From the NCBI RefSeq assembly GCF_000337175.1, contig NZ_AOIJ01000044.1, forward strand, positions 41,147-101,794: 60,648 nt of DNA. The letters run 5' to 3'. Positions 32,457-42,412 of the stretch are shown here, in pieces. Position 1 is the stretch's first letter; the number at the start of each line of letters is the position of its first letter. The notes below the pieces were generated by a model. The model worked only from the letters and a program-made list of their open reading frames with translations. It searched no databases and was not told the DNA's origin. Made by a program: the position numbers and the translations under genes. Source of the stretch: Natrinema gari JCM 14663. GTDB lineage: Archaea; Halobacteriota; Halobacteria; Halobacteriales; Natrialbaceae.

Positions 32457-34317
32457 TCAGTCGTCCACTCCGATTCCACCGGACTCGACGTACTCCCGTA
32501 GTTCCTCGAGGTCGTGGTCGTGCTCGTATGTCTCGACATTCTCGTCGTCCAGTACCATCAGTGTGGAAGCAGCCGCCGCCTGGACAGATTCCTCGTCGTC
32601 GTCGAGGAGATTCACGAGCAAACTAACATCCATGTGACTTATAACCGAATGGGGTGCAGCGATCATCCTCGACTGGGCGACGGGAGCCCGGGCGCGGACA
32701 GCGGGATCGTCGTCCTCGAGGCAGGCCGTCAGCGCTTTGGCCACGGTGATAGCAGCCTCCCGGTCCCTGGCCGCGATGAGCCCCAGCACCGACACTACGG
32801 CCGGCCGCTCGCTCTCCGACTCGCGGTCCTCGAGACGGGAGACTAACTCGGCAGTCACGAGCGAACGCACGGTAGCATCCGCGGCCTCGAACCGTCTGAG
32901 GGTCTTGGAAATCGTCACCTCGTCCCGTTCGGTGAGCAGACCGAGAAGGGTGAACAACCTCATACGAACTCGCGTACCAAGCGACAGCTCCTCGGCGTCG
33001 AGCAGTTCGAGCGCTTCTGCAGGTGCCCACTCGTTCACGTTGGCGAGCAGGGAACTGCAGATATGCTCGACCTCCGTTGCTCGTTCGGGATCCACAACGT
33101 CCGAAGCCACCAGCAACCTGGCGGCCGCGGTCCGCGTCTGAGTCCTTCGTCCTTCGAGGAGGGTTTCGAGGAAGTCCTGCTGTGCCTCGACAACAGGACG
33201 GACCTCGTCGGGGTGGACCTGTCCGATCGCTGCCAGCCCCTCGGCCGCAGCGCAGACGCGGCGAAGGTCAGGTGAGTGGGGTACCCCGTCAGAAAGCTGG
33301 ACCCTGGTATCTAACATATCGAGAACGAAACGGGCCGCGTCGACGTGACGCCCGAAGAATTCCTTGAGCACCCCGGTCGCAGTCTCGGAGTCGCTCTCCG
33401 CGTCCCCACCGTTGACCCCGTCTGACTTCTCGAGTGCAGCACGAAGCTCGTCGATGGCGGGAACGACTGCAACGGGATGTTCAGTCGCAATCGGTGCCAA
33501 TGCCTCGACGGCCGCTGGCACGATCCGCTCGGCGAACGGCTGTAGCGCTTCGACCATCCGGGGTGCCTCACTGGCGTACTCCGCGCCCATCGTCCCGAAC
33601 AGTTGGAGACAGCCGGCCGGTCTTCCCATGGAAGACCCCTCTTCTCCGACGTGAGTGCGATAACGTCGTCGAGGGCAGGACGGACCGCATCGGATGTGTT
33701 TCCGCGAGAGATGCGAGCGGACTGACCGTGTTGGAACGAACTCCCGAGTTTCTGTCCTGCAGGCACTCCTGGAGGTCGTCGAACGGTGGTTCGATTGCCT
33801 CGGGGCTCCCTGCGGTGATTCCGACCAGCGCCTCCATCGCGGATTCCCGGGCCACGTCGTCGGAAAGACAGTCCCGGAGGTCGTCGACGAGCCCCACCAG
33901 CGGCTGGGAGAAACTCTCGCTCAAAGTCACGACCGCGAACGCGGCGTCTGCACGGACCGAATCGTCGTCGCCGAGATGGTCATGGAAGGTGTCGGATGGC
34001 GGGACGGATCATCGCCAAATTCTGCTCGGAACTGATGTCCGCCAGCCCGCTCACGGCGGTCGAGCGGACTGACCTGGGCTGGCGTACCAGTACTCCAGCA
34101 AGATATCGACTGCCTGTTCGGCAAACTTGTCGTATTTCATACCGGCCCACGTGATCGCGCTGATAGCGGCCGGTCGGTCATCGGCGTCCGCGGCCGCGAG
34201 CAACTCACGTGCCTCCTCGAAGTCGGCGTCCGTTGCCACCTCAATCAAAAAGCGACTCTCCAGTTCTCGCGCTTGCTTAAACGTTTCTGAGGGGGTTGCA
34301 GCGTAATCGAACGTCAT
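32457..34317 (-). pseudogene. Frameshifted HEAT-repeat gene
   Basis: From ATG 34317 the coding potential passes through several frames to the stop at 32457. Apparent single-base shifts lie near 34,070, 33,990, 33,690 and 33,635. Joined, the protein is about 610 residues of HEAT units (ISAITWAGMKYDKFAE, VRSTAVSGLADIS, DDSVRADAAFAVVTL, AETHP/DAVRPALDDVIAL, ALEALAPIATEHP and so on). It corresponds to the HEAT member of the module at 26,289 and lies in mirror-image position. Strong coding character in each segment indicates recent decay or assembly indels. Confidence 0.7.
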
Positions 34318-34406
34318 CCAGTTGGCCGAAATTATCCGCCCGTGGTGATATCATGTCGGATTCGAGGTCGTCCGGTTCGTGCTCGAAACGATGCGTATTC
34401 GCGTCG

Positions 34407-34775
34407 CTACCGCCACTTCGCCACGGGGCCACCGACGACCCGGCGCTGGAGGTCGATCTCGTGTTGCCAGAGCGCTTCCCCGCGATGCGGTGGATCGTGG
34501 GCTACCACCATCGTCACCCCGAGATCCGTCACGACACTCGACACTACCACGTAGGGGGTACACCCATCGGGCAAACTGTACTCGAAGGCATCCCACTCGG
34601 TCCCGTCACCCGCCAGAACGCGGATCGTCCCCTCGGCGCTGGCGGTGACGACTACGTCCCGCGCCTCGGCGTATTCGGCGTGGACCGTCCCCGGGAGCGT
34701 CACGGACACTGACTCTCCCTCGTGTTCCCACGCCAGCGTCGTCGATTCGCCGTCGTCGCTATCGTCGATGTGCAT
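34407..34775 (-). CDS. Hypothetical protein, 122 aa, beta-propeller-blade-like
   Basis: A beta-rich acidic protein (STTLAWEHEGESVSV, DVVVTASAEGTIRVLAGDG, DLGVTMVVAHDPP) whose middle segment resembles a WD/propeller blade. The C-terminal motif LWQHEIDLQRRVVGGPVAKW looks conserved. The start at 34775 (MHIDDSDDG) is chosen because a longer form would overlap the divergent gene at 34,811. It may be an orphan immunity-type protein. No family was recognised. Confidence 0.6.
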   Translation of the reverse strand: MHIDDSDDGESTTLAWEHEGESVSVTLPGTVHAEYAEARDVVVTASAEGTIRVLAGDGTEWDAFEYSLPDGCTPYVVVSSVVTDLGVTMVVAHDPPHRGEALWQHEIDLQRRVVGGPVAKWR

Positions 34776-34810
34776 TGGATCGCTGCCTGTATTCAGATTC
34801 GACGACACCG

Positions 34811-35164
34811 ATGGTAACGGCATCGGTTGACGAATCTACCTTCGAAGGAGATACATCGACAACAGCAATCGACTTATCGGCCCGACTCGAAAACAGCCCA
34901 GTGCAAGTCCTCGACAGAGAGCCGTACTCCTACGTCCTGCTGGAGACGGACGGGGAGTGGATCCTCACCTTCTTGCTCGGGAGAGCGGTGATGGTCGACG
35001 TGTCAGTGCGATTGACGCCGGAGGAGGTTACCGCACTCGAAGACGGCGAGTCGTCGGCCGCCGATCTTATCGAGCGATTCAGCGCCGATCGCTCGGCCTA
35101 CGAGGACAGACAGGTCATACCGGCAGTCTGGCCGGCACGGGAAGACGAGACGAGCGACGGGTAA
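34811..35164 (+). CDS. Hypothetical protein, 117 aa
   Basis: A small acidic alpha/beta protein (SYVLLETDGEWILTFLLGR, VRLTPEEVTALEDGES) with no cysteine and no TM segment. It is divergent from the 122-aa gene with only 35 bp between starts, so the two probably share a control region, and convergent with the next gene (17 bp). The size and TDGEWILTFLLG strand pattern are typical of small immunity proteins, but no family was recognised. Confidence 0.6.
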   Translation: MVTASVDESTFEGDTSTTAIDLSARLENSPVQVLDREPYSYVLLETDGEWILTFLLGRAVMVDVSVRLTPEEVTALEDGESSAADLIERFSADRSAYEDRQVIPAVWPAREDETSDG

Positions 35165-35181
35165 CCCGACCCGCTGTTCCG

Positions 35182-35499
35182 TCAGCGGTCTTCCGTTTTG
35201 AGCGGGACGTGTCTGTTCAGTCGCCGGACGAAGTCCGTCTCCTCGATGACAGTCAATGACTCGTGTCTTGATAGTTCCTCGCGGAGCCACTCGCCACCAC
35301 AGCCCTCGAGGAAATCGGTCCACTCCTCGACCTCGAATTCCTCGAAGTCGTAGGATGCACCGCCGAGGCCGTGGCCCTTGCCCTGCCACAGCTTGATCTC
35401 TCGCGCCTCGAAGGAGATTCTGAGCACTTTCGGCCAGTTGCGACTGTGGGGCTGATCGGCGTCGTGATCCGGACTCGAAATGACGTAGTAGGTTGCCAT
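35182..35499 (-). CDS. Hypothetical protein, 105 aa
   Basis: A small acidic protein starting MATYYVISSPDHDADQ, with a beta-rich first half and helical second half (EEWTDFLEGCGGEWLREELS). No domain was recognised. It lies 21 bp downstream of the truncated NTPase paralogue on the same strand and is probably cotranscribed with it. Confidence 0.6.
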   Translation of the reverse strand: MATYYVISSPDHDADQPHSRNWPKVLRISFEAREIKLWQGKGHGLGGASYDFEEFEVEEWTDFLEGCGGEWLREELSRHESLTVIEETDFVRRLNRHVPLKTEDR

Positions 35500-35520
35500 G
35501 GGCTTGATTCGATCAGTGGG

Positions 35521-36998
35521 TCACTCTTGCGCTTCGTCAGGCGGACAGCCGCCGTCGAAGACGGCTGTTTCGAGGTCCTCCCCGCCGACCGCACGGAATG
35601 CCTGGCCGAGCAGGTAGCTGTGGTCTGCTGCGGCACGGGGATTTCCCGTCGGGAGCCGGTCGACGGCCAGCGAAAAGGTCCCCATGACTGGCTCGTCGGT
35701 TCGAAGGTGGTCGTCTTCGTTCGCCCGCTCGATGGACTCATAAACAGCCGCGACACAGGCATCGATCTCGTCGGCTGGGTGGCCCCTCGTCGTTCCCGCG
35801 ACGACGATGTCGGCGTACACGCCCTTCAGGAACGCCGCCGGATCATCGACGTAGCACCCCATCGCGAACGAACGGAGTTCCGAATCGAGTCGGCGACGCC
35901 ATGCGTCGGCCCCATGTTCGTCCACGAACGCCGCCTGCGTCGCACTCTGACAGAGCCGCTCACCGACGCCTTCCAGCCACGGCCCGAATCGGTCGTCCGG
36001 ACACCCGTGGTCGAACGCCCAGCCGACGGCGCTCACAATGGCGACGTGCAACTGTTCTGTGCGCTCCTCGTCGTGCTGGAGTGATGTGGCGGCCTCCCTA
36101 GCAGAAGCGTCGATCGCCTCAACCCAGGTCGCCATCGCGTCGGCCGTCGACGCCGCGCCAGCGACGGCTCCGAACATGGAGCCGAACACGTTTCCGAACA
36201 GGACGGCCGCGGGGCTATCCTCGTACCTGGTCGCCGTCTGCTCGACGAGTCTCATCACCGGAGCGAGCACGTCCTCAGCACTCGCCGGGTCGTCGGCCGT
36301 CTCGACGAGCCCTGCGACCGTCTGGCCGTAGATCCGACAGAGCGGATACAGACCCGGTTCGTGGTCGATCGCACCCTGGTCGACGATCTCGTGGAGGAAC
36401 TGGTCGACGGTCGCGAGCGCACCGTGGTTCGGGTCCGTACCGTCCCCCGACCGTGTGAGCGTCGCCAGCGCGGTCGTGAAGGCGGTCACGATGGGTTCCA
36501 CGTCGCCACCGACGACTCCCGTCCGTGCGGGGTCGCCGTCTCGTTCGTGAGTGTCAGTGCACGGACCGCGAGCGCCTCGACCCACTCGTCGGCCGTCGGC
36601 TGTTCGCTCGCAACAGCCGCCATCGCGGTGCCAAAGACCGATCCCCGGTACCTGATGGCCCCGTCGGTGTCGCTCCGATTCCTTGCGACGGCTCCGACGA
36701 GGTCATCGACCAGGACTAGCCACTCCCTGGCGGCACTCGGGTTCGCGGTTCGTGCGACGACAGCGATGGCCACGGCCACTACCTGCCCGACGAATTCGGC
36801 GTCGAGGTTGGCGTCGGGGATGCCAGCGACCGCTGCCAGCGGACTCTGATCCGTGACCGGTTCGGCATCGAGCGTCCGACGGGTGGGGTTTCGATTTTCC
36901 GGCCACCCCATCGCATCGAGCAGATCGGTGGCGATCGCGTCGCACAGTTCCGCAGGTGTAACGTCTCGAGGTGTAACGTCTCGAATCATCTCGTCCAT
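35521..36998 (-). pseudogene. Truncated, frameshifted paralogue of the large NTPase
   Basis: The first part (MDEMIRDVTPRD...ARTANPSAAREWLVLVDDLVGAVARNRSDT) aligns with about residues 548-690 of the 1,463-aa protein, so both P-loop regions are missing. Near 36,525 the frame shifts, and the second part (VEPIVTAFTTALATL...) continues the helical array. After CPDDRFGPWLEGVG it jumps to the far end of the parent array (WRRRLDSELR, YVDDPAAFLKGVYAD), an internal deletion of about 430 residues. It is divergent from the short TPR paralogue, as the intact pair is. It may still make an array-only protein if the shift is an error. Confidence 0.75.
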
Positions 36999-37238
36999 GT
37001 ATTCTCCACGACCGACCCCGCCGACGCCTGTCCGGACGGCAGACGCTGCCGAGTATATCTTCCTCTACGCGTGATAGCGAATATAAACGTTTGCTGTCGG
37101 GTCAGCCGCTGTGCGACTGTGACATCTCGCGGTGGTCCACCGATACGAGGAGTCCCGATGGTTCTGCACCCGGAGCCGCTGCTCGCACGGCACGACGCAG
37201 ATTGAGATTATTTATAACACATGATCGTAACACCACCA
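36999..37238. promoter_or_regulatory. Divergent promoter region of the second TPR/NTPase pair
   Basis: The stretch holds a clear plus-strand TATA box, TTTATA, at 37211-37216, about 25 bp before ATG 37239. A possible minus-strand box lies near 37,055 (AAGATATAC). The 12-bp unit AACGTCTCGAGG-like sequence is repeated just inside the minus-strand gene (around 36,960-36,985). No gene is present. Confidence 0.5.
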
Positions 37239-40200
37239 ATGAACGACGGTGCATCGGACCGGTCGAGCGATAACTCAGCACCCGACGACGAGCGGGCTAC
37301 GTTGGCGAGGGAGCTTCGTTCCGCTGTCAGAGACGCGTGTAACGCGGATGACCCCGGTGCACTCCAGCCCAATCTCGACCGCCTCGAAGAGTTGATCGCA
37401 GCCCATCCCGGACACGCGGACGTGCGGCGAGATTTCGCGTTGGCGCTCTCCATGGCGATGCACTACGCCGGTAGCACCGGTCGGATACAGGACCTCTCTC
37501 GCTGGGAAACACGTCTCGCTGAACTGGCTGCAGAGGCTAGGAACGACACGCAACTCCAGTTTCGCTGTTCGAAGGCGCTGGCCAATGCAACCGTCGACTT
37601 CCGGGCGGCCGGTCGTACTGATGCCCTCCTGCAGACGCTCGAACGGATCGAGACAGTGGCTGACAGATCACAGCGGGCCGCCGACGTGCAGTACCACCTC
37701 GCTAGGGCGCTGTGTACCGTGGTAGAGTACGAAATCGAAACCCGCCGGTTCTGGGATCACCAGCGCCACCTCGACCGACTCGAGACCCTCGCGGAAACCA
37801 ACCCTGCCAACGCCGGGATTCAGAACCACCTCGCCACCGCACTGCAAACAACGAGTCATCGCGATGGGATCGCCCAGCGGTTCGAGGACAGAAACGCCCA
37901 TCTCGACCGACTCGAGACGCTCGCTGAAACGAACTCCGAGACAGTCGGGGTACAGATCTCCCTTGCAGAGGCACTCAAACAGGCTGTGGCGGCCGATACC
38001 GTTGCCGGCCAGCTAGAGGACGGACAGGCCCAACTGGATCGGCTCGAATCCCACGCCGCGCGGTATCCAAACATCGACAGAGTCCAGACCCAACTCGCCG
38101 AGGCCATCCTGACGACCATCATTCACGAGGGAAGAGCCGGACTGATCGACGGCTTCCAGACTCGACTGGATCGACTCGAAACCGTCGCTGAACGCAATCC
38201 CGGGTCTGACGCGGTGCAACGCATGTTCGCCACTGCGCTGGTAACTGCCGTGGAACACGAGAGTGAGTCCGGGTATCTCGAACGAAGTCAGGCCCATGTC
38301 GACCGCCTCGAAACCTTGGTCCGTGATCGGCCACGGACCGACGAACTGCACCACCGACTCGCCTCGGCGCTTTCGTCCGACGCACGGTCCCAGGGGAAAG
38401 CCGAGCGGTTCGACATCCTCGACAGCCATCTCGGTCGGCTCGACCGGCTCGCCACCGAGTATGCCGACGACGAGGTGATCGCACACGAGTACACCAGCGC
38501 GCTCGTCAACGCCACGTACGCCGACGGGATGGCTGGGCGTCTCGATGCCCAACAGCAGCACGTCGAGCGGCTGGAAGAGCTCGCAGACGAGGGCACGGAC
38601 GACGAGTTATACCGCCGGCTCGCCACAGCGCGGTTCAACGCCGCGCACGCGACCGGTGGCGCGGGGCAATTCGACACGCAGCGTTACAACCTCGACCGGC
38701 TCGAAGCGCTGACCGACCGACGCGACGATCCGAAGATTCGACAGCAACTCGGACTCGCCCTCTACACTGCGACGATTCACGCGGGGCAAGCCGAGCGATT
38801 CGACGACGTGGGGACTTGGCTCGACCGCCTCGAAACTCTCACTGCCACGTCGCCGCCCGCTGATGACATCCGGATCCAGCTCGCAAAGGCCCTCCGGACG
38901 GCTGTCACAGACTTGGGGCGAGCCGAGCAGTTCGAGGAACAACGGCAGCGACTCGACCGACTCCGAGCGCTGGCCGACGACCACCCTGAAACCGAAGCGA
39001 TGCAGATCGAACGGACCAGAGCCGTCCACGCCTGCGTGAAGACTCGTCTCGACGCGGGGCGATTCGACGCCGTCCCGCAGTGGCTCGACCGCCTCGAAAC
39101 CCTCGCCGCCGAGTACTCAGATGTCGTCGAGATCCAGCGTGAACTCGGCAAAGCCTACGTCAACGCCACTAAGGATCTGGGACAGGCAGAACGGTTCGAG
39201 ACGGTCGCTGCATACGTGGCCCGGCTCGAAGCGATTGCGTCGGAGTGGCCCGGAGACGCCACGATTCACCTCCAACTCGGCAAAGGCTTGGTCAATGGCG
39301 TCACGTATCCGCTCGAAGCCGGCCGGTTCGAGAGTGCATTTCAGCGCCTCGACCGCCTCGGAGAGCTGGCGACCGAGTTTCCAGACGAACCGGAAATTCA
39401 ACGCCGCCTTGGGAAGGCACTCAGGGTTACTATCAGGCATCTCGGAGTGGCCGACCGGTTCGATGCTCTCCAATCCCGACTCGATCAACTGGAACGTCTG
39501 GCCGCACGAAACGCCGACGACGAGGAAATACACCTCCAGTTCGCCACCGCGTTGTGGTACGCCAGTTACTACGAGGGTGAGGCCGAGCGGGATTCGGCGC
39601 AACGGGATCACATTGATCGTCTCGAAGAGCTGTCCGAGAATCATCCCGAAAACGACGACATCCATGACCAGTTCGCGAGGGCGCTGGGGAACGGCGTCAT
39701 CGACGACGGCCGGTCCAGCCAGTTCGAATCACTCCACCGGCACCTCGACCGCCTCGAGACCCTCACCGAGACACACCCATCCGTCGACGACATCCAGTTG
39801 CGACTGGCTGGTGCGCTCGTGAACGCCGCCCATCACGAGGGCGAAGCCGGGGTGGTCGCAGATCTCCCGAACTACCTCGACCGCCTCGCGGCCCTTGTCG
39901 ATAAGTATCCGGCGAACGATCGGTTGTATCCCCGTCTCGCCAAGATGCTGTACAACTGTGCGACGTACCTAGCAGCGGCCGGACGAGTAGACGACGGGAA
40001 TCAGTATCTCGATCGGCTGGAAGCGCTGGCTGCCGATCGTCCCGACACCGTCGACGTTCAGGTCCAGTACGCCGATGCGCTGGCCAGTGCGATCGTCTGC
40101 GAGAGTGGGGGCGGGAACGGAGAACCGCAAACCGACCGCACCGCCTGTCTCGACCGACTCGCCGTCGAGTATCCGGAAAGCGACGCCATACAGCGACATT

Positions 40201-40349
40201 TCGCCGCCGCCCTCGCAGCCACGGCGACCGGGTGCGACGAGACCGAGGTCCAACAGCAGTACTTGGACGTGCTTGAAGACCTAGCCGCGACCAGTCCCGA
40301 CGACGAGGAGATACAGTCACACCTCCGTGACGCCCGCAGCCGTATCTAG
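37239..40349 (+). CDS. Tandem-repeat (TPR-like) protein, about 1,036 aa, paralogue of the giant
   Basis: Apart from about 45 N-terminal residues, the protein is about 22-23 units of about 44 residues with the same consensus as the giant protein (LDRLETLAExxP ... IQxxLAxALxxA ... G/AxRF). The start at 37239 (MNDGASDRSS) is chosen over ATG 37221 because the TATA box sits 25 bp before it, giving a leaderless message; the N-terminus also matches the giant's MNGDES. No enzymatic motif. It is the TPR member of the second, inverted module copy, and unlike its NTPase partner the frame is intact. Confidence 0.85.
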   Translation: MNDGASDRSSDNSAPDDERATLARELRSAVRDACNADDPGALQPNLDRLEELIAAHPGHADVRRDFALALSMAMHYAGSTGRIQDLSRWETRLAELAAEARNDTQLQFRCSKALANATVDFRAAGRTDALLQTLERIETVADRSQRAADVQYHLARALCTVVEYEIETRRFWDHQRHLDRLETLAETNPANAGIQNHLATALQTTSHRDGIAQRFEDRNAHLDRLETLAETNSETVGVQISLAEALKQAVAADTVAGQLEDGQAQLDRLESHAARYPNIDRVQTQLAEAILTTIIHEGRAGLIDGFQTRLDRLETVAERNPGSDAVQRMFATALVTAVEHESESGYLERSQAHVDRLETLVRDRPRTDELHHRLASALSSDARSQGKAERFDILDSHLGRLDRLATEYADDEVIAHEYTSALVNATYADGMAGRLDAQQQHVERLEELADEGTDDELYRRLATARFNAAHATGGAGQFDTQRYNLDRLEALTDRRDDPKIRQQLGLALYTATIHAGQAERFDDVGTWLDRLETLTATSPPADDIRIQLAKALRTAVTDLGRAEQFEEQRQRLDRLRALADDHPETEAMQIERTRAVHACVKTRLDAGRFDAVPQWLDRLETLAAEYSDVVEIQRELGKAYVNATKDLGQAERFETVAAYVARLEAIASEWPGDATIHLQLGKGLVNGVTYPLEAGRFESAFQRLDRLGELATEFPDEPEIQRRLGKALRVTIRHLGVADRFDALQSRLDQLERLAARNADDEEIHLQFATALWYASYYEGEAERDSAQRDHIDRLEELSENHPENDDIHDQFARALGNGVIDDGRSSQFESLHRHLDRLETLTETHPSVDDIQLRLAGALVNAAHHEGEAGVVADLPNYLDRLAALVDKYPANDRLYPRLAKMLYNCATYLAAAGRVDDGNQYLDRLEALAADRPDTVDVQVQYADALASAIVCESGGGNGEPQTDRTACLDRLAVEYPESDAIQRHFAAALAATATGCDETEVQQQYLDVLEDLAATSPDDEEIQSHLRDARSRI

Positions 40350-40475
40350 AACGCAAGACCGTGCCAGTCTGTCAAACCTCACTCGAACGGCAAGGGTCCC
40401 GAATCGGGTGTCCGGCGTCGCTGTGTTCGAGGACCTGCGATGGTCACACGGTCGGTGTTCTCCAGTATCCGAGAC

Positions 40476-40997
40476 CTACAGATCGTCTTCGTGGACGAGC
40501 GCAGCGTCGTCTTCGAGATAGACGTATTCGCTGGCCTCCAGCGCATCGAGAAACGCGTCGAGGTACGCCGCGAAGGAGGATGCTTGCACGTCACGGGTGG
40601 GATCCTCGTGCCACCACTCGATCACGGGCGTCTCCGCCCCGTCGGGCGCGTGTTCGACGTACAGGAAATTGCCGCCCCCGTCGGCCATGATCGGAATCGC
40701 CGCGTCCGGATCCCAGTGGCCGAACTCGAAGTCGCGTTCGATCTCGCGTTGCTTCTCCCACTCCCTGACCACGTCAGTTAACGGGAGTAATTGCCACCCG
40801 CCGAACAGCCCGAACGTTCCGGGTTCCTGTCCATCGTGGATACGATAGGATTCTCGAACCGACGGCGGGAACGCGAGTCCCACGCCCGATTTGGCCCGAC
40901 TGATGTCGGCGTCAGTTGCATCCGGTCGCAACACGTCCGTCAGGTCAGGCGCGTTCGTCTCGAGCCACTCTCGTACCCGATCCCACCGTTTTTCCAT
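40476..40997 (-). CDS. SMI1/KNR4 (SUKH) family protein, probable immunity protein
   Basis: The 173-residue product shows the SUKH pattern: DISRAKSGVGLAFPPSVRESY, HDGQEPG, FGGWQLLPLTDVVREWEK, a central AIPIMADGGGNFLYVEH and a C-terminal FAAYLDAFLDALEASEY helix. ATG 40997 is preferred over GTG 41003. The start codon lies in the loop of a perfect 9-bp inverted repeat. It is convergent with the TPR paralogue. No partner toxin is visible. Confidence 0.85.
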   Translation of the reverse strand: MEKRWDRVREWLETNAPDLTDVLRPDATDADISRAKSGVGLAFPPSVRESYRIHDGQEPGTFGLFGGWQLLPLTDVVREWEKQREIERDFEFGHWDPDAAIPIMADGGGNFLYVEHAPDGAETPVIEWWHEDPTRDVQASSFAAYLDAFLDALEASEYVYLEDDAALVHEDDL

Positions 40998-41010
40998 ACC
41001 CACGGTGGGA
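40981..41010. promoter_or_regulatory. Perfect 9-bp inverted repeat around the SUKH start codon
   Basis: TCCCACCGT at 40981-40989 and ACGGTGGGA at 41002-41010 flank a 12-nt loop containing the ATG of the SUKH gene (40995-40997). As RNA this would hold the start codon in a hairpin loop; as DNA it could be an operator. Confidence 0.45.
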
Positions 41011-41168
41011 TTCAGAATTACATAAGTGGATGGCGTTCGGTCATCGTCTGGATTGTCGACGGTCTGATTGGCGTAATGTTGACCGGAAAGAGACAGAAGA
41101 ATTCATGTTGCTTGGCATGCCGTTCGATCTCGGAGTTGGTATGTATCCCCAGGATATGGCTGAGAACA

Positions 41169-41655
41169 ATGGCAATTGGGTGGAAGGACTACCTACGGAT
41201 CGATGGATGGCCGCTGGAGCAGGCAACAGATGCAGATCTCGAGGAGTTGGAAGCGTTTCTGGACACGGAACTCCCGGAAGATCTCACGGAACTAGTGAAA
41301 ACGCACCAGGGACAAATGCCGACCAATCTCAGAGTTGAGTTACCAGAGGGGGGGCGTGCGAGGGTTTGACTGTCACCTCCACGCGATTTTCGAACCTCCT
41401 GTTCCCGACGAAATCGAGGGGTATGGAATCGACTGGGTGACGACGGTCACGGAAGAAGAACTCGGACACGAGAACATCGTCGCCTTCGGAGATAGTGGGA
41501 ACAGTGTCTATGCGCTCGACTACGGCGTCGACGAACCGAACCCGCCTGTGGTTTTCATCGACGCTGATATGACGGCTGCCAATCCAGAGAGCAAGATCCG
41601 GCTTGCATCGTCCGTGACTGAGTTTTTTGCAAAATTCGAGGCTGATGACGAGTGA
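41169..41655 (+). pseudogene. SUKH gene interrupted at a G7 tract
   Basis: The N-terminal part (WKDYLRIDGWPLEQ...LEELEAFLDTELPEDLTELV) stops at 41369. The C-terminal part (FDCHLHAIFEPPVPDEI...SVTEFFAKF) continues in another frame to 41655. Removing one G from the seven-G run at 41348-41354 joins them into a protein of about 161 residues with SMI1/KNR4 features. The gene may be phase-variable, recently broken, or a sequencing error. Confidence 0.7.
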
Positions 41656-41719
41656 GTGGAGGGGACAGAACATCGTGAGAGATCTCTGTAATCACACATC
41701 TACCGACTTCGATGGCCCG

Positions 41720-42343
41720 TCACTCGGCAATCCGGTGTGCCTGCTCGACGTACCAGAACCAGAACTCCTGCAGCCGGACGGGGTCGCTCTGAAACGCCCT
41801 CTCGTTGAACGGAAATCCGCCGGCATGTGCGCCAGCCGCGTACAGCGAATAGTCCCAGTCGTCTAGCGCTGCATCGTGAACTGTTTTCTCACCGACGTAG
41901 CAATCGGACAATGCCAGAGAGAGCATCTTGCAACAGGCCCAGCCGACTAACTGTGCGTTCAACTCTGCTGTTGTCGTCCCCGCTGTATTTTCGACGCCTG
42001 TAACGAACCGATTCACTGCCTCCCGGACGGTCTTGTCATCGGTCTCGCCAGTGAGAAACTGTTCGGCAAGCTGGAGGGCTCGCTGGGCAATATCAGACTG
42101 TGGTATCTGTCGTTCCCAAACCGGCAGCACTTTTTGACACGTCGTAATCGCCAATCGGACCCGTTTCGTGTGGGCGGGTGTTCGCTCGGCTCTCGTCCCG
42201 TCGGCTCTTTCCACTGGTCCGAACGATTGCCACAGTTCCTTTCGAAGCGGCAGCACGAAGTGGCTGTCCTCACGGTCACGAATGGACGCTTTGTATCGCC
42301 GCACGGCTGCTGACGTAACCATCGATACGATACAGTCGTGCAT
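41720..42343 (-). CDS. Imm5-like immunity protein
   Basis: A 207-residue largely helical protein. The C-terminal part WACCKMLSLALSDCYVG then DDWDYSLYAAGAHAGG, with conserved Trp, Asp and a small-residue helix, resembles the Imm5 family found in polymorphic-toxin loci. The start could be 42343 or 42319; the longer in-frame extension to 42,562 would overlap the divergent gene. It neighbours a broken SUKH gene and a frameshifted orphan. Confidence 0.55.
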   Translation of the reverse strand: MHDCIVSMVTSAAVRRYKASIRDREDSHFVLPLRKELWQSFGPVERADGTRAERTPAHTKRVRLAITTCQKVLPVWERQIPQSDIAQRALQLAEQFLTGETDDKTVREAVNRFVTGVENTAGTTTAELNAQLVGWACCKMLSLALSDCYVGEKTVHDAALDDWDYSLYAAGAHAGGFPFNERAFQSDPVRLQEFWFWYVEQAHRIAE

Positions 42344-42412
42344 CTCGCGTATCTCAGTTCTGTTCGGGACTGGAGTCGGACCGTATCTGCGCTCGGCAAT
42401 CGACGCTGACGT

